A DNA stretch of 64,000 nt from CAYYKK01 sp046351395 (GTDB lineage: Bacteria; Myxococcota_A; Polyangia; Polyangiales; Polyangiaceae): the NCBI GenBank assembly GCA_046351395.1, contig JAXLYP010000041.1, forward strand, positions 7,949 through 71,948, written 5' to 3'. Numbering within the stretch: the stretch's first letter is position 1; each line of letters begins with the position of its first letter. Shown here in pieces: positions 9,068 through 15,865 of this stretch. The notes under the pieces were generated by a model that searched no databases, had not been told where the DNA came from, and saw only the letters and a list, made by a program, of their open reading frames with translations. The position numbers and the translations under genes were made by a program.

Positions 9068-10222
9068 ATGCGTCACGATGCGCGCTCTCCCATGAGGATG
9101 GATCGGCGCGCCGGCTGGCTCCTGGCGGTCGCGGCCCTCGGAGCCGCGGTCGGCCCCGCGCCATCGTCCGCCGAACCAGCCCCGCGCGTCGCGTTGCTCG
9201 AGGCGCCGCCGCACCGCGTGTCGTTCGCGCTCGACTCCCCAGAGCACCCCCGCCTCGGCATGCTCACAAACTTCCGCGACGCGTCCATCGAGCGCCTCGG
9301 GCCGCTCCGCCTGTACACCACGGGCCACTACGGCGCGTGGGTCACCCAGCCCTGGGAGACGCTCGAGTGGCTCGGTGGGTCGGCGGCGGACGCGCGTGTC
9401 GCGAGCGTCTCCGCTCCGCTCGACGGGAGCACGGACAGGCTCTCGCTCGACACGGACGTCGAGTGGCGGCGGTTCTTCGACAAGCTCTCGCGCCGCACGG
9501 GCGCGTTCGAGGCGCCGCTCCTCGCGTCCACGGGGGCGACGCTCTTCACCGATGGCTTCTCGGGCGTGTTCGATCTCCCGCCGTCCAAGCCGGTCGTCGA
9601 CTGGCGGTGCCGGCGCCGGCCGGTGATGTTCCTCCGCTTCGGCGCCGAGTCGGACAAGTTCGACCTCGTGCGGTGCGACGGATCCACGGCCCTCGAGGCG
9701 CTCGATCGCTTGAGCATCCTCGCGCGCCCACCGGACGTGGAGCGCCCGAGCGGCGAGCTCCTCCCCGACGAGGCGGACGACGCCGCTTGGTCGGAGCGGC
9801 GGGAGTGGACGGCCGGTGTGCGGGTCGTCCACCCGAGGCTCGTCTGGGTGATGCAGAAGATCGCGGACGCGTTCCCCTGGAAGGCGATCTACGTCTACTC
9901 GGGCTACCGCCCGAACGCCGAGGTGCACGACGGATCGCCCCCGGGGATGGGGCATCAGAGCCTCCACGCGACGGGCCGCGCGCTCGACATCTCGGTGTTC
10001 AACGTGCGCAAGGAGGATCTCTTCAAGGCGTGTCAGGAGCTGAAGGACGTGGGGTGCGGCTTCTACCCGAACCTGCCCTTCGTCCACGTCGACGTGCGCC
10101 CCGCCGGCAAGGGGAAGGCGTTCTGGATCGACACGTCGAGCGCCGGGGAGCCCGCGCACTACGTGGACAGTTGGCCCGGCGTCGTCGAGAGCGGCGGCCT
10201 CTCCTGGGTCCCGAAGAACTGA
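9068..10222 (+). CDS. Exported M15/DUF882 family peptidase-like protein
   Basis: A 384-residue protein with a signal peptide (RRAGWLLAVAALGAAVGPAPSSA). ATGs at 9068, 9092 and 9098 all keep it; 9068 is listed, but 9092 gives a more typical signal length. The C-terminal 150 residues carry the M15/DUF882 zinc-site pattern SLHATGRALD (SxHxxGxAxD) and, further on, FVHVDVRP (HxD). Such proteins are periplasmic and act on peptidoglycan peptides (YcbK-like). The N-terminal 200 residues are not recognised. It is probably a cell-wall enzyme unrelated to the T6SS operon it follows. Confidence 0.85.
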   Translation: MRHDARSPMRMDRRAGWLLAVAALGAAVGPAPSSAEPAPRVALLEAPPHRVSFALDSPEHPRLGMLTNFRDASIERLGPLRLYTTGHYGAWVTQPWETLEWLGGSAADARVASVSAPLDGSTDRLSLDTDVEWRRFFDKLSRRTGAFEAPLLASTGATLFTDGFSGVFDLPPSKPVVDWRCRRRPVMFLRFGAESDKFDLVRCDGSTALEALDRLSILARPPDVERPSGELLPDEADDAAWSERREWTAGVRVVHPRLVWVMQKIADAFPWKAIYVYSGYRPNAEVHDGSPPGMGHQSLHATGRALDISVFNVRKEDLFKACQELKDVGCGFYPNLPFVHVDVRPAGKGKAFWIDTSSAGEPAHYVDSWPGVVESGGLSWVPKN

Positions 10223-10232
10223 CCGCGAGCGC

Positions 10233-10802
10233 TCAGCCCTCGTCCGCGAGCGCGAGCGCCGCGCGGAGCTCCTCCTCCGCGTCGCGCCGGCGGCGCCCCT
10301 CGATCGCGATCGCGAGGAGATCCGCGACCGAGGCCGCGAACGCCGCCTCCGCGTCCGTCCAGCGGCGCGCCGCGCCGACGTGCTCGTTGCAGAGCACTCC
10401 GATCATGCGATCGCCGACGCGGATGGGGCAGTCGAGCATCGCGCCGATGCCGAGCGGGGTGAGGTAGCCGGAGGAGAACTCCGACGTCGTCGGATCGGTG
10501 TGCGCGTCGTCTGCGGCGATGGTTCGCACCGCGCGGAGCGCCGCGAAGTACCGCGGGTAGTCGGACGCGCGGAGCTCGACGCCGCTCTCGTGGGACCCCG
10601 CGCTCCGCACGAAGAGCTCGACGCAGCGGATCGCCGAAGCGTCGGGGTTGTAGAGCCACGCGCTCGAGCGCTCCACGTCGAGCGCGCCGACGACCTCCTC
10701 CATGATGGCCCGGAGCGCGGTGTCGAGCGCGCCACTGGCCGACGCCTCGGCGACCGCGGCGATGGCGCGCGCGAGCGCGGCGTTCGTGCGGTGGGTTTCC
10801 AT
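10233..10802 (-). CDS. GAF domain protein
   Basis: A 189-residue cytoplasmic protein that is essentially one GAF domain. It has an amphipathic N-terminal helix, a core including DVERSSAWLYNPD, a middle with GYLTPLGIGAMLDCPIRVGDRMIGVLCNEH, and a C-terminal helix rich in Arg/Glu. The pattern 'LD.PI...G..GVLC.EH' is typical of GAF domains in sensor kinases and guanylate signalling proteins. No output domain is attached. It lies 1 bp downstream of a receiver-like gene, so the pair probably forms a small signalling unit. The ligand is unknown. Confidence 0.85.
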   Translation of the reverse strand: METHRTNAALARAIAAVAEASASGALDTALRAIMEEVVGALDVERSSAWLYNPDASAIRCVELFVRSAGSHESGVELRASDYPRYFAALRAVRTIAADDAHTDPTTSEFSSGYLTPLGIGAMLDCPIRVGDRMIGVLCNEHVGAARRWTDAEAAFAASVADLLAIAIEGRRRRDAEEELRAALALADEG

Positions 10803-10803
10803 C

Positions 10804-11643
10804 TCAGGTCCTTCCTCCCGGGAGCCTCGCCGATTCGGTCGGCGATGGGCGGAGCGCGGTCGTGATCGCCGCGTGGAGCGCGGCCTTGTCGAACGGGCGG
10901 GCGAGCATCGCCGCGCCGTCGGGGAGCTTCGGCTGCACGAAGGGCGCGTCGAGCTGCTCGACGAGGACGACCGCGCCCGACCGGAGCCCCTTCGTGCGGA
11001 GCTGCCGGATCGCCTCGAGCGCGTCGAAGCCGGTCAGCTGGAACGCGGTGATGATCAGGCTCGCGCGCTCCCGCAGCGCCACCTCGACGAGCTCCGCGCC
11101 GGACGAGGCGCCGAGGAAGCGCGCCCCCGCGAGCCCGGAAACACCGTGGATCGCGCCGCGCGTGAGCGTGCGCACGAGCGCGGCTTGGGTCGCGCTCGCG
11201 TCCGCGACCACGACGGAGGGCGCGGAGGCGTCCGCGCGAGGCGCGAACGCCGTCTTGGGGTCCTTGAGGGAGCGCGGCGCGATGGATCGACCCTCCACGC
11301 GGAGCGCCACGATGCCGCTCGCGATGAGCGCCTCGAGCGCCTGCGCGGTGCGATGCCGACCGAGCGTGGACTTGTCGAGGATCACGTCCACGGTGGTCGC
11401 TCCATCGATGCACTGATCCACGACGTACGCCTCCGCGGGGGTCTCCGGGGCGCGCGGACTCACGCGGTGCACGACGCGATCGAGCGGCCTCAACCGATCG
11501 ATCGCCGCCGTCGTGATCTGATCGCGAACCGCCTGGATCTGACGCAGCACCGAAGGGTCCCCCGGCGCCCGCTCGCGCGCTCGGTAGAGCTCACCGAGCG
11601 TCCGCTCCAGCGCTCGCGCGGGGTTGTCAGGCACGTCCGCCAC
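10804..11643 (-). CDS. Response-regulator-like protein with N-terminal helical (DUF4388-like) domain
   Basis: A 279-residue protein. The first 120 residues are helical and contain a segment (VDQCIDGATTVDVILDKSTLGRHRTAQ) like the winged-helix DUF4388-type domains common in myxobacterial regulators. The last 130 residues look like a receiver fold (SVVVADASATQAALVRTL, LIITAFQLTGFDALEAIRQLR, GAAMLARPFDKAALHAAI), but the usual phospho-acceptor Asp at the end of strand 3 is replaced (IITAFQ), so it may be a pseudo-receiver. It forms an operon with the GAF gene. The 5' end is divergent from the hydrolase-HD gene with 76 bp between start codons. Confidence 0.7.
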   Translation of the reverse strand: MADVPDNPARALERTLGELYRARERAPGDPSVLRQIQAVRDQITTAAIDRLRPLDRVVHRVSPRAPETPAEAYVVDQCIDGATTVDVILDKSTLGRHRTAQALEALIASGIVALRVEGRSIAPRSLKDPKTAFAPRADASAPSVVVADASATQAALVRTLTRGAIHGVSGLAGARFLGASSGAELVEVALRERASLIITAFQLTGFDALEAIRQLRTKGLRSGAVVLVEQLDAPFVQPKLPDGAAMLARPFDKAALHAAITTALRPSPTESARLPGGRT

Positions 11644-11719
11644 GATGAGGAGGCATGCCCGCGGGTCGGAAGCGCGTCAAACGCTTGCGTCGGCCCTTCG
11701 CGCGCCGCATGACGACGGA

Positions 11720-12721
11720 GTGACCGTCACCCCGGTGCTGTTCCTTCACGGTCTCGAGTCGAACCCACAGGGCAAGAAGGCGCGCTACCTCTCGTCGCGG
11801 TACCTCGGGTTCGCCCCCGCGCTGACGACGCGGGTGTTCGCGACCGCGCTCGACGAGGCGCGGGCCGCGATCCGCGAGCGCGATCCCGCGGTCGTCGTCG
11901 GCTCGAGCTTCGGTGGCGCGCTCCTCCTCGCGCTCCTGACCGCGGGGGACTGGCGCGGTCCGGCGGTGTTCGTCGCGCAGGCCGGCGTCAAGCTCGGGAT
12001 CGCGGACGCGCTGCCCGAGGGCTCACGCGCGATCCTGATCCATGGCACCGCGGACGACGTCGTGGCGTTCGAGGGCTCGGCGCGCCTCGCCGCGTCGACC
12101 TCCAAGGGCGCGGAGCTCTGGGCCGTCGAGGGCGGCGATCATCGGCTCGACGTGATCCTCGCGGACGGGACGCTCGCGCGCGCCGTCGACGCGTTGCTCC
12201 TCGAAGCGTCCGCCGGGCCGACCCTCTCCGAGACGCTCGCCGCCGGATACGCGGCCGCGCGTCACGGCGAGCAGCGGTACGGCGACCAGCCGTACGCGGC
12301 GCACCTCGCCGCGGTGCGCGCCGCGCTCGAGGCGCCGCTCGCCGCGTCGGAGCTCGACGAGGGCGCGCGCGCAGACCTCCGCGTCGCGGCTTGGCTCCAC
12401 GACGTCGTCGAGGACACGCCGACCCCGCTCGCGGACGTCGCGCAGCGCTTCGGCGAGCGCGTCGCGGCGCTCGTCTGGGCGGTGACGGGAGTGGGCGAGA
12501 ACCGCAAGACGCGGAACGCGGACGCGTACGCGAAGATCCGCGCGACGCCCGCGAGTGCGTGGTTGAAGCTCGCGGATCGGATCGCCAACGTGGAGGCGAG
12601 CCGCGATCGACTCGACAAGCGAGCGATGTACGCGGCCGAGCACGCCTCGTTCGCGGAGGCGCTCTCCGGGCTCGGCGCGCCGGCGCTCTGGGACCGCCTC
12701 GCGCGCGCGCTCCACGGCTGA
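11720..12721 (+). CDS. Fusion of YqiA-like alpha/beta hydrolase and HD (SpoT/MESH1-like) domain
   Basis: A 333-residue protein from GTG 11720. An upstream ATG at 11624 would overlap the divergent gene and add a non-conserved leader. Residues 1-165 are an alpha/beta hydrolase of the YqiA/UPF0227 type: FLHGLESNPQGKK, the nucleophile elbow VVGSSFGGALL, IHGTADDVVAF and the final His in GGDHR. Residues 175-333 are an HD domain like the (p)ppGpp hydrolase part of SpoT/RelA/MESH1: YAAHLAAV, WLHDVVEDTPTPLADVAQRFG, LKLADRIANVE. Fusion of these two enzymes in one chain is unusual. A stop of the second domain or a mis-joined frame is excluded because the frame is continuous. Confidence 0.85.
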   Translation: MTVTPVLFLHGLESNPQGKKARYLSSRYLGFAPALTTRVFATALDEARAAIRERDPAVVVGSSFGGALLLALLTAGDWRGPAVFVAQAGVKLGIADALPEGSRAILIHGTADDVVAFEGSARLAASTSKGAELWAVEGGDHRLDVILADGTLARAVDALLLEASAGPTLSETLAAGYAAARHGEQRYGDQPYAAHLAAVRAALEAPLAASELDEGARADLRVAAWLHDVVEDTPTPLADVAQRFGERVAALVWAVTGVGENRKTRNADAYAKIRATPASAWLKLADRIANVEASRDRLDKRAMYAAEHASFAEALSGLGAPALWDRLARALHG

Positions 12722-12756
12722 GCCCGCTCGGCGCCGGGTGGATCCGCGCGAGATCG

Positions 12757-12932
12757 CTCGACTACCGAGTGAATCAGCGGTGGATTCGCGGGAGTTTGGG
12801 TGGGAGGCGCGCGCCCGAGGAGCGCGCACCGGAAGACTGGCGCTGACAATCTGAGGAGCACAGCGACGAGGCCGTGTGGATCGCACCGAAATCGCGTGAA
12901 TACTCGGTGATTCAAACCGGTCGGTGCTCTAG
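12757..12932 (-). repeat. MITE-like dispersed repeat, copy A
   Basis: Read on the minus strand, this 176-bp stretch aligns along its length with 40950-41130 on the plus strand. Both begin CTAGAGCACCGA, both contain the shared block ACACGGCCTCGTCGCTGTGC around the middle, then CGCTCCTCGGGCG and GCGCCT. The far end (12757, CTCGACTACCGAG) is a degraded version of the terminal repeat. It fills the gap between the hydrolase-HD gene and the rhomboid gene, ending 10 bp before the rhomboid start codon, so it may affect that gene's expression. Confidence 0.75.
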
Positions 12933-12941
12933 GGTTCGGGC

Positions 12942-14012
12942 GTGAGCTCCGAACCGTCGCACGAGGCGCCTCCGTCGATCGACCCCGCGCGAGAGGAGCC
13001 GGTCGCCACCGTCGGGCAGTTCCAGGCGGAGCTCGTCGCGCTCACTCCGCGCGTGTTCGTCACCTGGGCGTTCCTCGCCGCGAACGTCGTGGTGTTCGTC
13101 GCGATGCTCGTGAAGGGCGTCAGCGCGACGGATCCGACGATCGCGAGCCTCCTCGCCTGGGGCGCCGACTACGCGCCGCGCACGCTCGGCGGCGAGCCGT
13201 GGCGCCTCGTCACGGCGACGTTCATCCACATCGGCGCGCTCCACCTCGGCATGAACATGCTGGTGCTCGGGAGCGTCGGCCCGTTCGTCGAGCGCCTCCT
13301 CGGCAACTCCAGCTTCTTCGTCCTCTACGTCGCCGCGGGCCTCGCCGGCAGCGTGACGAGCGTGCTCTGGTCCCCCGACGTCGTCAGCGCCGGCGCATCG
13401 GGCGCGATCTTCGGCCTCTACGGCGGGCTGATGGGCTTCGCGCTCCGCAACAAGCACAGCATCCCGCGGGCGACGTTCATTCAGCTCGTGCAGCGCGCCG
13501 GCACGTTCCTCGTCATCAACGTCGTCTACGCGTTCAGCCAAAAGCAGATCGACATGGCGGGCCACGTCGGCGGGCTCTTCGGGGGCTTCCTCGCGGGCCT
13601 CGCGCTCGCGCGCCCGCTCACGCCCGAGGGGATCTCGAAGCGGTGGGTCGGCGCCGCCGGCGTCACCGTCGCGACCACGGCGCTCGTCGTCGCCGTGCTC
13701 TTCGCCGTCCCGAGGCCGGTCGACGTCGACAGCGAGATCGCCCACGCGTCGAGCGTCGAGGACACGATGCTCGCCACGTTCAAGCGAGCCGCCGACACGG
13801 AGGACCCCGCCACGGTCGTCGCGGCCATCGACAAGGAGATCCTCCCCCTCTGGGACGCCGAGATCGCGCGCCTCGAGAAGCTGCCCGCGAAGGGCGCCCA
13901 GAAGGAGCAGATCGACGGCGTCCTCGCCGCGATGCGGAAGCGACGCGCCGACCTCCTCGGATTCAAGGAGAGCCTCGAGGAGGAGCGGCCCATCGGCACC
14001 CCGCCGCGCTGA
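12942..14012 (+). CDS. Rhomboid family intramembrane serine protease
   Basis: A 356-residue protein with a GTG start. Six hydrophobic segments lie between about residues 38 and 250. Rhomboid motifs are present: the loop GGEPWRLVTATFIHIGALHLGMNM, the catalytic serine in GASG (Ser153) and the catalytic histidine in AGHVGG (His208). It cleaves transmembrane helices within the inner membrane. About 100 residues after the last membrane segment form a soluble, charged, helical C-terminal tail that is not part of the protease core. Its own promoter region is occupied by the repeat element at 12757-12932. Confidence 0.93.
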   Translation: MSSEPSHEAPPSIDPAREEPVATVGQFQAELVALTPRVFVTWAFLAANVVVFVAMLVKGVSATDPTIASLLAWGADYAPRTLGGEPWRLVTATFIHIGALHLGMNMLVLGSVGPFVERLLGNSSFFVLYVAAGLAGSVTSVLWSPDVVSAGASGAIFGLYGGLMGFALRNKHSIPRATFIQLVQRAGTFLVINVVYAFSQKQIDMAGHVGGLFGGFLAGLALARPLTPEGISKRWVGAAGVTVATTALVVAVLFAVPRPVDVDSEIAHASSVEDTMLATFKRAADTEDPATVVAAIDKEILPLWDAEIARLEKLPAKGAQKEQIDGVLAAMRKRRADLLGFKESLEEERPIGTPPR

Positions 14013-14024
14013 GCGCGAGCGCCC

Positions 14025-14801
14025 TCAGAGCAACATCCCGCCCGAGACCTCGATCCGCTGGCCCGTGATCCAGTTGCTGCCCGGGGCGAGGAGCGCCGCG
14101 ACCGCGCCGCCGACGTCGTCCGGGAGACCCACGCGGCCGAGCGCCGTGAGCCCCGCGACCATCTTGTTCATCGCCTCGTTGTCGCGCACTGCGCCGCCGC
14201 CGAAGTCCGTCTCGATCGCGCCCGGCGCCACCGTGTTGACGCTGATCTTGCGGGGGCCGAGCTCCTTCGCGAGGTAGCGCGCGAGCACCTCGATGCCGCC
14301 CTTCATGGACGCGTAGGCGGAGTAGCCCGGGAACGTGAAGCGCGCGAGGCCCGTCGAGATCATGAGGATGCGGCCGCCGTCCGCGATGAGCGGCAGGAGG
14401 CGTTGGGTCAGGAAGAAGGGCCCCTTGAGGTGCACGTTCATGAGCTCGTCGAACTGCGCCTCGGTCGTCTCTGCGAAGCTCGCGTGCACGCCGATGCCCG
14501 CGTTGTTCACGAGGAAGTCGAACCGGTCCCGCGTCCAGGTGTCCGCGAGGGCCGCGCGCACCGCGTCGGCGAACGCGCCGAACGTGCTCGTCTTTCCCGC
14601 GTCGAGCTGGAGCGCTACGGCGCGCCGGCCCTTCGCGGCGATCTGGGCGACGAGCTCGTCCGCCGCGCCCTTCTTCGATTGGTAGGTGAAGACGACGTCC
14701 ACGCCGGCGTCTGCGAGGTGGAGCGCCATGCTCTTGCCGAGCCCGCGGCTGCCGCCGGTGATGAGCGCGATCTTCGTTCCGTTGGTGTCGTTCGTCGTCA
14801 T
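14025..14801 (-). CDS. SDR family NAD(P)-dependent oxidoreductase
   Basis: A 258-residue short-chain dehydrogenase/reductase. The start is ATG 14801, preceded by GGGAGA at good spacing. The cofactor motif TGGSRGLG is near the N-terminus, NNAGIG follows near residue 95, and the catalytic Ser plus YASMK (YxxxK) near residues 145-160. The C-terminus ends GQRIEVSGGMLL. The substrate cannot be told. The gene is divergent from a LysR regulator with a clear palindromic operator between them, a common arrangement in which the regulator controls the reductase. Confidence 0.92.
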   Translation of the reverse strand: MTTNDTNGTKIALITGGSRGLGKSMALHLADAGVDVVFTYQSKKGAADELVAQIAAKGRRAVALQLDAGKTSTFGAFADAVRAALADTWTRDRFDFLVNNAGIGVHASFAETTEAQFDELMNVHLKGPFFLTQRLLPLIADGGRILMISTGLARFTFPGYSAYASMKGGIEVLARYLAKELGPRKISVNTVAPGAIETDFGGGAVRDNEAMNKMVAGLTALGRVGLPDDVGGAVAALLAPGSNWITGQRIEVSGGMLL

Positions 14802-14887
14802 GTCGGTCTCCCGTCTCCCCGTCGCGGGGAACAGCGAATGTGTAAGCGGCACCGCGTCGAGCCGGAAGACCGGCGTCCCCGACGCAC

Positions 14888-14906
14888 TGTTTCGATCCTC
14901 GAAACA
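14888..14906. promoter_or_regulatory. LysR-type operator between SDR and LysR genes
   Basis: A perfect inverted repeat, TGTTTCGA-TCC-TCGAAACA, containing the T-N11-A pattern typical of LysR binding sites. It lies 86 bp from the SDR start and 20 bp from the LysR start, so it fits both autoregulation and control of the divergent gene. The binding partner is inferred from position. Confidence 0.75.
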
Positions 14907-14926
14907 ATCCGGGATACGCTCGCCGC

Positions 14927-15832
14927 GTGGATCTCGACGCGCTGCGGGTGTTCGTTCGGGTCGCGGAGCTCGGGAGCTTCACGCGCGCGGCGGAGCAGCT
15001 CGGCCTATCGAAGGCGGCGGCGTCGTTGCGCGTTCGCGCGCTCGAGGAGGAGCTCGGCGCGTCCCTCCTCCAGCGATCGACGCGCGTCGTCCGCCTCACC
15101 ACGGACGGTGAGCAGCTCGTCGCTCGCGCGCGGAAGCTCGTCGCCGACGCGGACGACATCGCGACCCTGTTCCGCCCGCGCGCAGCGCTCCGAGGGCGCG
15201 TGCGGGTCGATCTCCCCGTCCACTTCGCGCGCGAGCTCTTCATGCCGCGCGTCCCGGGCTGGCTCACGGCGCACCCCGAGCTCGAGCTCGTCGTGAGCGC
15301 CACGGATCGGCGCGTGGACGTGGTGCGCGAGGGCTTCGACTGCGTCCTCAGCATCGGCACCCTGCGCGACTCCGGCCTCGTCGCGAAGCGCCTCGGCGTG
15401 CTGTCGATGTTGAACTGCGCGAGCCCCGCGTACCTCGACCGCCGCGGGACGCCCACCGAGCTCGCGGATCTCGAGCGGCACGTGGTCGTCCACTACTCGC
15501 ACGCGCTCGGCGCGGAGGACGCGGCGTTCGAGTACCCCGCTCGGAAGGCGCACGCTGGCGGGTGGGCCCTCGTCCCGATGCGGAGCCTCGTCACCGTGAA
15601 CAACGCCGACGCCTACCTCGCGGCGTGTCTCGCCGGGCTCGGCATCATCCAGGTCCCGCGGTACGGCATGCGCGCGTACCTCGCCGACGGCAGCCTCGTC
15701 GAGATCCTCCCGACGCTCACGGCCGCGCCCATGCCCGTCTCGCTCGTCCACGCGTACGGCACGCGCGTCCCGCGCCGGGTGCGCGCCGTCATGGCGTGGA
15801 TCGAAGAGGCCGCGCGGGCGATGCTCGGCTGA
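14927..15832 (+). CDS. LysR family transcriptional regulator
   Basis: A 301-residue regulator with a GTG start. The N-terminal winged helix-turn-helix is textbook (LDALRVFVRVAELGSFTRAAEQLGLSKAAASLRVRALEEELG in pieces), followed by the usual co-inducer-binding domain with PRVPGWLTAHPELEL and DCVLSIG. It resembles the LysR subfamily that controls short-chain oxidoreductases and quinone-responsive genes. It is divergent from the SDR gene and shares an operator with it. The inducer is unknown. Confidence 0.93.
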   Translation: MDLDALRVFVRVAELGSFTRAAEQLGLSKAAASLRVRALEEELGASLLQRSTRVVRLTTDGEQLVARARKLVADADDIATLFRPRAALRGRVRVDLPVHFARELFMPRVPGWLTAHPELELVVSATDRRVDVVREGFDCVLSIGTLRDSGLVAKRLGVLSMLNCASPAYLDRRGTPTELADLERHVVVHYSHALGAEDAAFEYPARKAHAGGWALVPMRSLVTVNNADAYLAACLAGLGIIQVPRYGMRAYLADGSLVEILPTLTAAPMPVSLVHAYGTRVPRRVRAVMAWIEEAARAMLG

Positions 15833-15865
15833 CTCCCGCTTCGCTCTGCCAGCCCTCTGGTCGCG

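Noticed and set aside
11624..11719. Upstream extension of the hydrolase-HD protein
   Set aside because: The extra 32 residues overlap the divergent gene's start and have no hydrolase similarity; GTG 11720 fits the domain start.
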